The notes: generated by a model from the sequence alone, not told the origin. A stretch of DNA of 64,000 nucleotides from Oscillospiraceae bacterium (GCA_015064185.1 SVSS01000002.1:62001-126000), one strand, 5' to 3'; positions 32,981-42,217 are shown, numbered from the stretch's first letter. Program-made: numbers and translations.

Positions 32981-33798
32981 TGAAGAATATCGCATTTGGG
33001 CAGTATTATCCTGCCCACTCACCCTTGCACGCTATGGATGCGCGCATGAAGGTGATACTTTCCGTGCTTTATATTGTTGCCGCGTTTCTTTGCAAAAACG
33101 TGTTGGCGTTCGGCGCATTATTGGTATCTGCAGCGGTGCTGCTGATCCTTAGCCGTATCCCTGCGCGAATTGTGCTGCGCTCCCTGCGTCCACTGTTTTT
33201 TATCATGCTGTTTACCGCGGTTCTCAATCTCTTTTTTGCCACCGGTACAAGCGTGCTTATTTCCTTTTGGCGCATTACAATCTACGTGGAGGGCGTTTAC
33301 AGCGCGGTGTTTATGCTGGTGCGCATTATCGTTCTGATCTTTGGCACTAGTATTTTTCTCACCTATACCACAACGCCAATCGCGCTGACCGATGCCATTG
33401 AGAGCCTGCTCTCACCCCTTCGCTTGGTCGGATTTCCTGCGCATGAGTTTGCAATGATGATGAGCATTGCGCTTCGCTTTATCCCCACCTTAATGGAGGA
33501 AACCTCCAAGATCATGAACGCGCAAAAGGCGCGCGGCGTGGACTTTTCAAGCGGCGGACTTGTAAAGCGAGCCAAGGCTTTGGTTCCGATCCTGATCCCG
33601 CTGATCGTATCCTCGGTTCGGCGTGCTGATGAGCTTGCCATGGCAATGGAATGCCGTTGTTATCGGGGCGGCAAGGGGAGAACAAAAATGAAGGTGCCTC
33701 ACCTTCGCATCGTTGATTTCGCGGCGCTTGCCTGCATGATCGCTTTTGGTGTAGCACTTGTCTACCTCAATCATCGCGGTATTGGCTATACCATGTGA
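32980..33798 (+). CDS. ecfT: Energy-coupling factor transporter transmembrane protein EcfT
   Basis: EcfT is the membrane scaffold that joins EcfA1/A2 to S components. The 272-residue protein has 'SPLHAMDARMKVILSVLYI' near the N-terminus, several membrane helices, and the two coupling motifs that contact the ATPases, 'NAQKARGVDF' and 'MECRCYRGGKGRT'. The start overlaps the ecfA2 stop (TGATG). It would serve the S component at 19.1 kb among others. Confidence 0.96.
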   Translation: MKNIAFGQYYPAHSPLHAMDARMKVILSVLYIVAAFLCKNVLAFGALLVSAAVLLILSRIPARIVLRSLRPLFFIMLFTAVLNLFFATGTSVLISFWRITIYVEGVYSAVFMLVRIIVLIFGTSIFLTYTTTPIALTDAIESLLSPLRLVGFPAHEFAMMMSIALRFIPTLMEETSKIMNAQKARGVDFSSGGLVKRAKALVPILIPLIVSSVRRADELAMAMECRCYRGGKGRTKMKVPHLRIVDFAALACMIAFGVALVYLNHRGIGYTM

Positions 33799-33806
33799 GG
33801 TGCAGG

Positions 33807-34568
33807 ATGAAGATCTTACTGAAAATTGCGTACCTCGGTACTGCATATTGCGGTTATCAGGTACAGCCAAACAGAATCACTGTGCAGGAAAAGCTGAATC
33901 AAGCCGCAAAGGCAGTGTTTTCCTTTGATTGCGACATTGTTGGATGTAGCCGTACTGATAGCGGCGTACACGCGCGCGGTTTTTGCGCAACAGTTACGAA
34001 AAAGGGAACGGGTGCGCTTGAAACGACAGTGCCGCTTGACCGTATTCCGCGTGCTATGAATGTTCAGTTGCCCCCTGATATTGCCGTGCTGGAGGCGTGT
34101 GCTGTTGACGATGAGTTTCATGCGCGTTACAGCGTGATATCTAAGGAATACGAGTATCTTATTTATAACGGTGGCGAGCGAGATCCCTTTCTTGAGGGGC
34201 GCGCCTATCATATCCCTAAGCGTTTTGATGATGCTGCCATTGCAGCTATGAACGCAGCGGCGGAGCAATTTGTGGGCAAGCATGATTTTACGGCATTGCG
34301 TGATGGCGATCCCGATGAAAAGGACCCTGTCCGCCATGTGTTTGCTGCATCTGTGAAACGAAAGGGAGATATTGTTTCCTTTCGCGTGCGTGCCGATGGG
34401 TTCCTTTATCACATGGTGCGCGTGATGATGGGGACGTTAATTGAAGCTGGAAGGGGAAGACTGACCCCCTCTGATATTTCCGTCTTTTTGAAGGAGAAAA
34501 ACAGAAAGGCGTGCGGTGCTACTGCCCCTGCCTGCGGTCTTTATCTTGATCGCGTATTTTATGAATGA
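33807..34568 (+). CDS. truA: tRNA pseudouridine(38-40) synthase TruA
   Basis: TruA makes pseudouridine in the anticodon arm of many tRNAs. The 253-residue protein has 'IAYLGTAYCGYQVQPN' near the N-terminus and the catalytic 'CSRTDSGVHARGF' with its Asp near residue 50, plus 'GFLYHMVRVMMGTLIEAG'. The usual ecfA1-ecfA2-ecfT-truA order of Firmicutes is kept. ATG at 33807 follows GAGG; a GTG four codons earlier is part of that site. Confidence 0.96.
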   Translation: MKILLKIAYLGTAYCGYQVQPNRITVQEKLNQAAKAVFSFDCDIVGCSRTDSGVHARGFCATVTKKGTGALETTVPLDRIPRAMNVQLPPDIAVLEACAVDDEFHARYSVISKEYEYLIYNGGERDPFLEGRAYHIPKRFDDAAIAAMNAAAEQFVGKHDFTALRDGDPDEKDPVRHVFAASVKRKGDIVSFRVRADGFLYHMVRVMMGTLIEAGRGRLTPSDISVFLKEKNRKACGATAPACGLYLDRVFYE

Positions 34569-34608
34569 GAATATAACATTATTATAAAAAATGAAAAAGG
34601 AGGTTATT

Positions 34609-35832
34609 ATGGAGAATGAAAACCGTAGCACGGCTTTGGTGCAAGCGACTTCTACTGCCCTTGTACAGACGCAAGAGCGACCGCCAAGCTATTGGGTGCG
34701 CGTTTCAAGGAAATATCACACTGCGTGGATGATAGTAGCTTTTGTGCTTGTATTGTTTCTAGTAATGTTTTCTGTGCTTTTTGCGCACGCATTCAGTTAT
34801 GATAGCCTCTTTTATTTCGGTAAGGATATTGCAACGCTAACCTCCTTGCCCGATCAGGGTGATACAACGGTGTATTATGATTATAAGGGCGAAGACGCCG
34901 TGCCTGTTTCCTACCGCGGAGGTATGGCAGTGGCTCATGCCGGCGGTGTGGATATCTACGCGGCTAACAGTGGGCGATTGCTGTCTGTTGCCTTTGAAAC
35001 ACCGTATGCCGCCCCGCGCATTGCTGTTTCGCGTGACTACTTGATTGCGTATGATTTTGGTGCAACCTCGTTTTGCGTTTGCAATTCCTACGATATGTTG
35101 TATGAGGGTGTGACCGAGCAGCCTATTTATGGCATTTATGTTTCAAACTCGGGATATTTTACGATCATCACGCGCTCTGATATCGCTCTCTCTGAGGTCT
35201 TGGTATTTGATGCCGACTTTAATTTGAAGCAACGCTTTAGGCGTGCCTCGGCAACGGTTAGTGCTGTGATCTCAGAAAACGGCAGAACCGTTACGCTTGT
35301 CGGTGCGGTTGCGGAAGGTGCGCTGGTTGACGTATATATGATCGGTGATCAGGAGCCCCTCTCTTCAACGGTGCTTGCGGGATTTCCCTTGGCGGCAGGA
35401 TATACTGCATCGACAAAGCTGGCTGTTATTACCGATACGGCATGTCATGTCATATCCCATGAGGGAAAGGTGTATGAAACTGTGGGCTTTGACGGTGCTT
35501 CACTTGTCGCGTACAGCGTGAGCGAAAACGGTATAGCCCTTGCGCTTGAAACCGATCGCATCAATGCCGCTTATCGGGTGTTGGCGCTTGATAAAAAGGG
35601 AAGAATACAAACAGAACTCGCACACTCGGGTCGCGTGAAGGCACTTTCCTTATCTGATTCGTGCTTGTGGATGCTGTGTGATAGAGATGCCGTGTGCATT
35701 CGGCTTGACAATGCACAAATGATTGATAAGCTTACTGTTGATGACGGCGCGCTTGATATTGTAGCGCTTGGGGATCGTAATGCCCGCGTGTTATATCCTG
35801 CGCAGGCACTTTATTTTAAGATTGACAGGTAA
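34609..35832 (+). CDS. DUF5711-like membrane-anchored protein, possible beta-propeller
   Basis: The 407-residue protein has an N-terminal cytosolic tail of 40 residues, one membrane helix (about 41-62), then a long extracellular part made of short strands with repeated 'G...VDIYAANSGRLLSV', 'DFGATSFCVC', 'YGIYVSNSGYF' and 'VFDADFNL' patterns, suggestive of a beta-propeller of six or so blades. This layout matches DUF5711 proteins of clostridia, whose role is unknown. AAGGAGG precedes the ATG. It is followed after 11 bases by pgsA, so an envelope role is possible. Confidence 0.75.
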   Translation: MENENRSTALVQATSTALVQTQERPPSYWVRVSRKYHTAWMIVAFVLVLFLVMFSVLFAHAFSYDSLFYFGKDIATLTSLPDQGDTTVYYDYKGEDAVPVSYRGGMAVAHAGGVDIYAANSGRLLSVAFETPYAAPRIAVSRDYLIAYDFGATSFCVCNSYDMLYEGVTEQPIYGIYVSNSGYFTIITRSDIALSEVLVFDADFNLKQRFRRASATVSAVISENGRTVTLVGAVAEGALVDVYMIGDQEPLSSTVLAGFPLAAGYTASTKLAVITDTACHVISHEGKVYETVGFDGASLVAYSVSENGIALALETDRINAAYRVLALDKKGRIQTELAHSGRVKALSLSDSCLWMLCDRDAVCIRLDNAQMIDKLTVDDGALDIVALGDRNARVLYPAQALYFKIDR

Positions 35833-35843
35833 GAGGTGGTTTT

Positions 35844-36434
35844 ATGAGACATATTCCTAATATTTTAACGGTGCTTCGGTTGTTGCTCGTGCCGGTATTT
35901 GTGATACTGTTTTTCGCTGTAGCGCCCATTGCGGCTTTGCCCATTGCTTGGCTTGCGGCTATAACCGATGTGCTTGACGGATATCTTGCGCGTCGTAACG
36001 GATGGGTGTCGCGCTTTGGTAAAATGATGGATCCCGTTGCGGACAAGCTGATGCAGGGCGCATTGCTCTTTTCCTTGGTCATAGGTGGTTTTTTGCCTTG
36101 GCTCTTTGCTGTTCCGTTTGTTTTAAAGGAACTGGCGCAAGGTGTGTGCGGCTTTTTGATGCTGCGTCGTCGAAGCGTTGTGGTCGTCAGCCGTTGGTAT
36201 GGCAAGCTTGCACTCACGCTTTTCCATCTTGCCGTTTACCTTACGGTGCTGCTTTCAGCTCTGTTCGATCCCATACCAAGTGGCATTAAGATCATGATCA
36301 ACGCATTTTGGGTGACAGCACTCGGCTTTATGATGTTTGCTTTTGTCAGCTATGTTGTGAGCTATGCGAAAATGGCTGCAACGATTAAGAAAGAATGGAG
36401 AGAAAATGCCCGAGGGGCAGTTGAATTTAAATAA
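35844..36434 (+). CDS. pgsA: CDP-diacylglycerol--glycerol-3-phosphate phosphatidyltransferase-like
   Basis: PgsA makes phosphatidylglycerol phosphate from CDP-diacylglycerol. The 196-residue membrane protein has the CDP-alcohol phosphatidyltransferase motif DGx2ARx8Gx3Dx3D complete, within 'DVLDGYLARRNGWVS' and 'RFGKMMDPVADK'. 'IPNILTVLRLLLVP' is the usual N-terminus. The exact acceptor alcohol is not proven by sequence. CdsA, which makes its substrate, is at 43.6 kb. Its stop overlaps the start of the Clp ATPase gene. Confidence 0.88.
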   Translation: MRHIPNILTVLRLLLVPVFVILFFAVAPIAALPIAWLAAITDVLDGYLARRNGWVSRFGKMMDPVADKLMQGALLFSLVIGGFLPWLFAVPFVLKELAQGVCGFLMLRRRSVVVVSRWYGKLALTLFHLAVYLTVLLSALFDPIPSGIKIMINAFWVTALGFMMFAFVSYVVSYAKMAATIKKEWRENARGAVEFK

Positions 36435-38740
36435 TGGTAATGTGTTCTAAATGTCACAAGCGTGTGGCAACGGTATTTGTAACCAAGGTTGAAAATGGAG
36501 AGCGCAAGACCGAGGGTCTATGTATGAAATGTGCGGCTGAGCTTGGTATGCCTACCGATCAGATGATCGGCAACGTCATGGGCAAGCTTGGATTCACGCC
36601 CGATCAGCTCGAGGGCATGGAGGAGGAGCTGAACGGCCTCTTGCAGGGTGGACTCCCGAGCGATAGCGACGATAACGAGGACGGCGGCGCTCCTGCTATT
36701 GATTTCCCCAAAATTTTCCGCGAGAGCGGCCTTTTTGGCAACCCGCAAAAAGGAAAGAGTACCGAGGGGGAGAAGGGCGAGAAAAAGGAAAAAGCACCAA
36801 AGGAAAGGAAGCATAAGTTCCTTGACACCTATTGCCGTAACCTCACGCGCCGCGCGCGTGACGGAAAGCTCGACAGGATCGTTGGGCGTGAGCGTGAGCT
36901 TGCGCGCGTGGTGCAGATCCTTTGCCGTCGCCAGAAAAACAATCCTTGCCTCATTGGTGAGCCCGGTGTTGGTAAAACCGCCATTGCCGAGGCACTCGCC
37001 CAGCGCATTGCCGAAAACAATGTGCCTTATAAGCTGCGCGGCAAGGAGGTCTACCTTGTAGACCTTACCGCACTTGTGGCGGGTACGCAGTTCCGCGGTC
37101 AGTTTGAGTCGCGCATCTTGGGGCTCTTAAAGGAAGTGACCGATGCAGGGAATATTATTCTCGTGATTGATGAGGTGCACAATATTGTGGGCACAGGTGA
37201 GTCTGAGGGAAGCGTAAATGCCGCTAACATCTTAAAGCCCGCACTCTCGCGCGGCGAGGTGCAGATCATCGGTGCAACTACACTCAACGAGTACCGTAAA
37301 TATATTGAAAAGGATACCGCACTTGAGCGCCGTTTCCAGCCTGTAACAGTTAACGAGCCCTCGCTTGAGGACACTGTGGAAATGCTGCGCGGCATCAAGC
37401 ACTATTACGAGAGCTTTCATGCAGTGCAGATCCCCGATGAGATCCTGCGCCGTGCCGTAGTGCTTTCCGAGCGCTATATTACCGACAGATACCTGCCGGA
37501 TAAGGCAATTGACCTCCTCGATGAGGCTGCCGCAAACCTTTCTCTTAACTCTGCTGTTTTGAACGAAAGTTATGAGATAAAAGAACAAATGTTGGCGGAA
37601 AAGGAAAAACGAGAGCGAATTGAGGCGGAAGATGCGACTGATGAGCAGTCCGAGAAGCGCCGCTTTGAGGAGCTTGCCAAGATCAAGGCAAAGGAGCTGC
37701 AGCTCTCCGAACGTCTTGCCAATATCGAACCTGAAATTGGGCGTGTGGTGATGGGCGAGGAGGAGCTTGCACAGGTCATTGAGATCTGGACGGGCGTGCC
37801 TGCCGCGAATATCAGCGAAAATGAATTTGAACGCATTGACGGGCTTGAGGCGCGTCTTAAGAAGCGCATTATCGGGCAGGATAAGGCGGTTGGTGCTGTG
37901 GCACGCGCCATCAAGCGCAACCGTGCGGGCGTATCTTATAAAAGAAAGCCTGTGTCCTTTATCTTTGCGGGTCCCACCGGCGTTGGTAAGACCGAGCTGG
38001 TAAAGACCCTTGCCGCCGATCTCTTTGATAGCCCCGAAACGCTGATTAGACTCGATATGTCGGAGTTTATGGAAAAGCACTCGGTGTCGCGTATCATAGG
38101 AGCTCCTCCCGGATACGTTGGTTATGACGAGGCAGGGCAACTGACCGAAAAGATCCGTCGCCGCCCTTATTCGGTGGTACTTTTTGATGAGATCGAAAAG
38201 GCGCATCCCGACGTGCTCAATATCCTGCTGCAGATCCTTGACGACGGCAGAATTACAGATGCACGCGGCAAGACCGTTAATTTTGAAAATACTGTGCTGG
38301 TAATGACCACCAACGCAGGCTCCGACAAGGCGGGCGCGCTTGCAGGCTTCCTTGGTGATGAAGGCACAGGGGCAGAGGCGCGTACCGAAAAGGCGCTTGC
38401 CACGTTCCTGCGCCCTGAGTTTTTGAACCGCGTGGATGAGGTCATCACCTTCCGCGCGCTTGATGAGGCTGATTTCGCAAGGATTGCCGCAATTCAAATG
38501 AATGAATTGAAAACCGCCCTTGCCGAGCGCCACATCGCGTTAAGCTTTACCGATGCAGCCCTTGCGCTCATTGCAGAGCGATCCTATTCCCACAAGTTTG
38601 GCGCGCGCAATATGCGCCGCTTTATCCAAAAGAATATTGAAGACGCGCTGGCTGAAAAGATCATTGCGGATTATGCCCGTTCGATCACCCATGCTTGTGT
38701 CACTGTTAAAAACAAAGAACTGCGCATAGAGGTTATGTAA
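36434..38740 (+). CDS. clpE: ClpE-like Clp protease ATP-binding subunit with N-terminal zinc finger
   Basis: The 768-residue protein has a zinc finger (Cys4, Cys7, Cys30, Cys33), a linker, and two AAA+ domains: Walker A 'GEPGVGKTAIAEALA' near 176 and 'GPTGVGKTELVKTLA' near 513. A short coiled-coil insert (residues 380-420) separates them. In D2 a 'LAGFLGD' segment sits where ClpC/ClpE carry the ClpP-binding loop. The N-terminal Clp repeat domain of ClpC is missing and replaced by the zinc finger, as in ClpE. It would unfold proteins for ClpP. The start overlaps the pgsA stop with no good ribosome site, so it depends on coupling. Confidence 0.9.
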   Translation: MVMCSKCHKRVATVFVTKVENGERKTEGLCMKCAAELGMPTDQMIGNVMGKLGFTPDQLEGMEEELNGLLQGGLPSDSDDNEDGGAPAIDFPKIFRESGLFGNPQKGKSTEGEKGEKKEKAPKERKHKFLDTYCRNLTRRARDGKLDRIVGRERELARVVQILCRRQKNNPCLIGEPGVGKTAIAEALAQRIAENNVPYKLRGKEVYLVDLTALVAGTQFRGQFESRILGLLKEVTDAGNIILVIDEVHNIVGTGESEGSVNAANILKPALSRGEVQIIGATTLNEYRKYIEKDTALERRFQPVTVNEPSLEDTVEMLRGIKHYYESFHAVQIPDEILRRAVVLSERYITDRYLPDKAIDLLDEAAANLSLNSAVLNESYEIKEQMLAEKEKRERIEAEDATDEQSEKRRFEELAKIKAKELQLSERLANIEPEIGRVVMGEEELAQVIEIWTGVPAANISENEFERIDGLEARLKKRIIGQDKAVGAVARAIKRNRAGVSYKRKPVSFIFAGPTGVGKTELVKTLAADLFDSPETLIRLDMSEFMEKHSVSRIIGAPPGYVGYDEAGQLTEKIRRRPYSVVLFDEIEKAHPDVLNILLQILDDGRITDARGKTVNFENTVLVMTTNAGSDKAGALAGFLGDEGTGAEARTEKALATFLRPEFLNRVDEVITFRALDEADFARIAAIQMNELKTALAERHIALSFTDAALALIAERSYSHKFGARNMRRFIQKNIEDALAEKIIADYARSITHACVTVKNKELRIEVM

Positions 38741-38741
38741 C

Positions 38742-39374
38742 ATGAGTGTTTATTTATTTGATTTCGATGGAACCTTGGTGGATTCCATGCCCGTTTTCGG
38801 CGCCGCTGTGCTGCACGTGCTTGACACAAACGGCGTATCCTATCCTAATGATATCGTTAAAATCATTACGCCCCTTGGGTTTGCGGGCACGGCGGATTAT
38901 TTTATCCGTGAGCTTGGTGCAAAGCGTACGCGTGATGAACTTGTTGAGGAAATGACCGCTTATATGGTAGAGGCGTACATGAATACCATCCCCGCCAAGG
39001 CACACGTGGCAGATGCTCTGCGTGCCCTTCGCGCACGCGGCGATCGCCTCGCGGTCCTCACGGCAAGCCCCCACAAAACACTTGACCCGTGCCTAAAGCG
39101 CGTGGGGCTTTACGATCTCTTTGAGCGCGTATGGTCCTGTGATGATTTCAACACGACAAAAGCCGACCCAAATATTTATAAGATGGCGGCAAAGGAGCTT
39201 GGCATTCCCGTAGAAGAGCTCATCTTCCTTGATGATAATATCAATGCCGATCAAACTGCGATTGCCGCAGGCGCGCGTGTGTTTGGTGTGTTTGATGAAA
39301 GCTCTGCTGACATGGAAGGGGAAATGCGCAAGGTCTGCGAGCGTTATATCCGCGATTTCTCTGAATTGCTTTGA
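38742..39374 (+). CDS. HAD-family hydrolase (phosphoglycolate phosphatase-like)
   Basis: The 210-residue protein has the HAD motifs: 'YLFDFDGTLVDSMP' (nucleophile Asp), 'AVLTASPHK' (motif II), Lys in 'NTTKADPNIY' (motif III) and 'LIFLDDNINAD' (motif IV), with a helical cap between I and II. This fits the Gph/beta-phosphoglucomutase branch; the natural phosphoester is not predictable. One base separates it from the Clp ATPase gene. Confidence 0.9.
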   Translation: MSVYLFDFDGTLVDSMPVFGAAVLHVLDTNGVSYPNDIVKIITPLGFAGTADYFIRELGAKRTRDELVEEMTAYMVEAYMNTIPAKAHVADALRALRARGDRLAVLTASPHKTLDPCLKRVGLYDLFERVWSCDDFNTTKADPNIYKMAAKELGIPVEELIFLDDNINADQTAIAAGARVFGVFDESSADMEGEMRKVCERYIRDFSELL

Positions 39375-39426
39375 TATTTGTGTGCATCATGTGCGCGCAA
39401 CATAATAAGGAAAATTAACGCAAAAC

Positions 39427-39496
39427 GTAAACAAAATGTAAACAAAATGTAAAAAGTTGGTTTCCTGTTGCATTTAATAATAAATTGTGTTATAAT
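39427..39496 (+). promoter_or_regulatory. Strong promoter of rpsB-tsf with A-tract repeats upstream
   Basis: TTGCAT (39468-39473) and TATAAT (39491-39496) are 17 bases apart. Upstream, the 11-base unit GTAAACAAAAT occurs twice in tandem (39427-39437, 39438-39448) followed by a partial copy. A-tracts repeated at one helical turn suggest a curved UP-type element. Confidence 0.87.
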
Positions 39497-39621
39497 ATCA
39501 CACGCTTGCGTGATGGCGAGCGAAAACACACACGGTATCCTAAGTAGGGTTGGTGCCTGCGCGGTGCGTAGGTTGCCCTGTGAGATGGCGTGGTGGAAAA
39601 AAACCAAAGGAGGACATAGAA
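39497..39621 (+). promoter_or_regulatory. Candidate structured leader of rpsB
   Basis: About 115 bases of transcribed leader precede rpsB. A hairpin spans 39496-39513 (ATCAC-CGC with GCG-TGAT, one bulged base), and more GC-rich pairing (GGTA...TGCC, CCTGCGC...GTAGG) follows before AAAGGAGG. A role in S2 autoregulation is inference; the frame open across it is not coding. Confidence 0.5.
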
Positions 39622-40353
39622 ATGTCTGTTATTACCATCAAACAGCTTCTCGAAGCAGGTGTTCACTTCGGACACCACACCAGAAGATGGAACCCCAAGA
39701 TGCAGGAGTACATCTTCACCGAACGTAACGGTATCTACATCATTGACCTGCAGAAGACCGTTAAGAAGTTTGAGGAGGCGTACAACTTTGTTCGCGACCT
39801 CGCTGCAAACAATGGCACCATCCTTTTCGTTGGTACCAAGAAGCAGGCTGCTGACGCTATCAAGGAAGAGGCTCAGCGCTGCGGCATGTACTACGTAAAC
39901 GTACGTTGGCCCGGCGGCATGATGACCAACTTCAAGACTATCAAGAAGTCCATCGCTCGTCTCAATAGCCTCAACAAGATGCAAGAGGACGGCACCTTCG
40001 ACCTCCTTCCCAAGAAGGAAGTTGCAGGCAAGCAGAAGGAGATCTTCGACCTTGAGAAGTCCTACGGCGGTATCAAGACCATGGAGACCCTTCCTTCCGC
40101 AGTGTTCATCGTTGACCCCCACAAGGAGCGCAACGCAGTTCTTGAGGCTAAGAAACTTGGTATTCCGGTAATCGCTATCGTTGATACCAACTGCGATCCC
40201 GATGATGCTGATTATATCATTCCCGGTAACGATGACGCGATCCGCGCCATCAAGCTCATTTCCTCTGTAATCGCTGACGCTGTCATCGAGGGCAAGCAGG
40301 GTGAGCAGACTGCTGAGGCTCCCGCTGAGGAAGCAGCTGCTGACGCAGAGTAA
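39622..40353 (+). CDS. rpsB: 30S ribosomal protein S2
   Basis: S2 is a small-subunit protein bound late in assembly. The 243-residue product starts '[20 protein letters not shown]' in part and has '[20 protein letters not shown]' and '[20 protein letters not shown]', diagnostic of S2. The C-terminus is an Ala/Glu-rich tail. AAAGGAGG precedes the ATG at 39622. Codons are strongly biased. It is followed by tsf, the universal pair. Confidence 0.98.
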   Translation: MSVITIKQLLEAGVHFGHHTRRWNPKMQEYIFTERNGIYIIDLQKTVKKFEEAYNFVRDLAANNGTILFVGTKKQAADAIKEEAQRCGMYYVNVRWPGGMMTNFKTIKKSIARLNSLNKMQEDGTFDLLPKKEVAGKQKEIFDLEKSYGGIKTMETLPSAVFIVDPHKERNAVLEAKKLGIPVIAIVDTNCDPDDADYIIPGNDDAIRAIKLISSVIADAVIEGKQGEQTAEAPAEEAAADAE

Positions 40354-40372
40354 TTTTTAAGGAGAATAAAAA

Positions 40373-41305
40373 ATGGCTAACTTTACCGCAAAAGACGTAG
40401 CAGATCTTCGCGCTAAGACCGGTCTTGGCATGATGGACTGCAAGAACGCACTGGTTGAGGCTGACGGCGATCAGGACAAGGCTATCAAGATCCTTCGCGA
40501 GAAGGGCCTTGCTACCGCTGAGAAGAAGGCTGGCCGTATCGCTGCTGAGGGCCGCGTTGACATTATGACCAAAGACGGCGTAACCGCTATGGTTGAGGTT
40601 AACTCCGAGACCGACTTCGCCGCAAAGAGCGAGGCATTCAAGGGCTTTGTAACCGGCCTGCTTGAAACCGTTATCGCAAACAAGCCTGCAAATGTTGCAG
40701 CACTGATGGAGTGCACCTATGCCGGCGGCACCGAGAGCGTTCAGAAGACTCTCGTTGAGCTTATCTCCGTTATCAAGGAGAACCTTTCCGTTCGTCGCTT
40801 TGTAATTGTTGAGGGCGTAACCTCTACCTACATTCACGGCTTTGGCACCACCGGTGTTATCGTGAAGTTTGAGGCTGATGCAGCTGTTGTTGCAAAAGAG
40901 GGCTTTGCTGAGTACGCAAAGAACATTGCTCTTCAGATCGCAGCAGGCAATCCTCCCCAGTACGTGAATATCGAGGATGTTCCCGCTGAGGCAGTTGCTG
41001 AGGAGAAGGCAGTTCTTATCGCACAGATGAAGAACGATCCCAAGAACGCTAACAAGCCCGACCAGATCCTTGAGAAGATCGTTTCCGGTCGTCTTGGCAA
41101 GTTCTACGAGCGCGTTTGCCTTGTAGAGCAGGCTTATGTTAAGGAAGACAGCATGACTGTTGGCGCTTACACCAAGGCTACCGCAAAGGAGCTTGGTGGC
41201 GACATCAAGATCGCTTCCTTCGTTCTCTTTGAGAAGGGCGAGGGCATTGAAAAGAAAGAGGAGAACTTTGCTGAGGAGATCGCAAAGCTCACCGGCCAGG
41301 CTTAA
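40373..41305 (+). CDS. tsf: Elongation factor Ts
   Basis: EF-Ts recycles EF-Tu by GDP release. The 310-residue product starts 'MANFTAKDVADLRAKTGLGM' in part and has the conserved 'TGLGMMDCKNAL' and 'MVEVNSETDFAAKSEAFK' regions. Length is close to Bacillus EF-Ts plus a small insertion. It starts 19 bases behind rpsB with AAGGAG, shares the biased codons and ends at a terminator. Confidence 0.98.
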   Translation: MANFTAKDVADLRAKTGLGMMDCKNALVEADGDQDKAIKILREKGLATAEKKAGRIAAEGRVDIMTKDGVTAMVEVNSETDFAAKSEAFKGFVTGLLETVIANKPANVAALMECTYAGGTESVQKTLVELISVIKENLSVRRFVIVEGVTSTYIHGFGTTGVIVKFEADAAVVAKEGFAEYAKNIALQIAAGNPPQYVNIEDVPAEAVAEEKAVLIAQMKNDPKNANKPDQILEKIVSGRLGKFYERVCLVEQAYVKEDSMTVGAYTKATAKELGGDIKIASFVLFEKGEGIEKKEENFAEEIAKLTGQA

Positions 41306-41321
41306 TTGATAGCTTTTATAA

Positions 41322-41353
41322 GGGCGGAATCCCAAATGGGGTTCCGCCCTTTT
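41322..41353 (+). terminator. Terminator of rpsB-tsf
   Basis: A 12-bp stem with one G-T pair (41322-41333 with 41338-41349) and TTTT follow the tsf stop, so pyrH is transcribed separately. Confidence 0.9.
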
Positions 41354-41417
41354 CTCATATTTTTCTCTACAATAAATAACTATATTATATTTATTTTTAA
41401 AAAACGATAATTTCCTC

Positions 41418-41446
41418 TTTACAAAACACTAAAAATAGAGTAAAAT
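41418..41446 (+). promoter_or_regulatory. Promoter of the pyrH-frr-uppS-cdsA-dxr-rseP-ispG operon
   Basis: TTTACA (41418-41423) and TAAAAT (41441-41446) are 17 bases apart, 38 bases ahead of pyrH. Confidence 0.82.
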
Positions 41447-41483
41447 ATAAAGGAATAGAAATCTTTTGAGAGAGGTGTTTGCT

Positions 41484-42194
41484 ATGGCAGCTCCCAAGTA
41501 CAAGCGTATTCTTTTAAAGCTTTCGGGCGAAGCGCTTACCAAAAAGGATAAAGGAATTCTCGATTTTGACTTCATTACCAAGGTGGCAGAGGTGTTAAGC
41601 CGTTGCCGCGCGGCAGGGGTCGAGATCGGCGTTATTGTCGGTGCGGGTAATATCTGGCGTGGCAGGCAGGGCGGCGGTATGGATCGCAAGCAGGCTGATC
41701 ACATGGGTATGCTGGCAACTGCCATCAATGCGCTGGCACTTCAAGACAGCTTCCGTCAGGTAGGGGTTGATACCGTTGTGATGAGCGCTGTGGAAATGCC
41801 CAAGTTCGCAGATACATTTACCGTGCGTGATGCAAATGCCGCACTTGCCGCGGGCAAGGTCGTGATCTTCGCTTGCGGTCTTGGTGAGCCCTTCTTCTCA
41901 ACCGATACGGCAGCCGTGCTGCGTGCCGCCGAGATTGGTGCTGACGCCGTTTTGATGGCTAAGAATATTGACGGTATTTATACCGCTGACCCCAAGGTTG
42001 ATCCTACCGCCCGTCGCTATGATGAGATCACCTATGCCGAGGTGCTTGCAAAGGAATTAAAGGCACTTGACCTTTCCGCGACCACCTTCTGTATGGAAAA
42101 TGATATTCGCTGCTACGCCTTTGCGCTTAATGATCCCGATAACATTTATCGCGTTGTCATGGGAGAGCATATTGGAACCGAGCTACACCGTTAA
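41484..42194 (+). CDS. pyrH: UMP kinase
   Basis: PyrH phosphorylates UMP to UDP. The 236-residue protein has 'ILLKLSGEALTKKDKG', 'VIVGAGNIWRGRQG', 'DHMGMLATAINALAL' and 'KNIDGIYTADPKVDP', all typical of the bacterial hexameric enzyme. The ATG at 41484 follows GAGAGAGG; an ATG six codons earlier is part of the leader. The gene links the pyr operon at the window end to UDP supply. Confidence 0.97.
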   Translation: MAAPKYKRILLKLSGEALTKKDKGILDFDFITKVAEVLSRCRAAGVEIGVIVGAGNIWRGRQGGGMDRKQADHMGMLATAINALALQDSFRQVGVDTVVMSAVEMPKFADTFTVRDANAALAAGKVVIFACGLGEPFFSTDTAAVLRAAEIGADAVLMAKNIDGIYTADPKVDPTARRYDEITYAEVLAKELKALDLSATTFCMENDIRCYAFALNDPDNIYRVVMGEHIGTELHR

Positions 42195-42217
42195 TAAATT
42201 GAAAGAGAGATATACTT

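Noticed and set aside
39427-39456. Tandem repeats as a CRISPR-like array
   Set aside because: Only two full 11-base units without spacers; better explained as promoter-upstream A-tracts.
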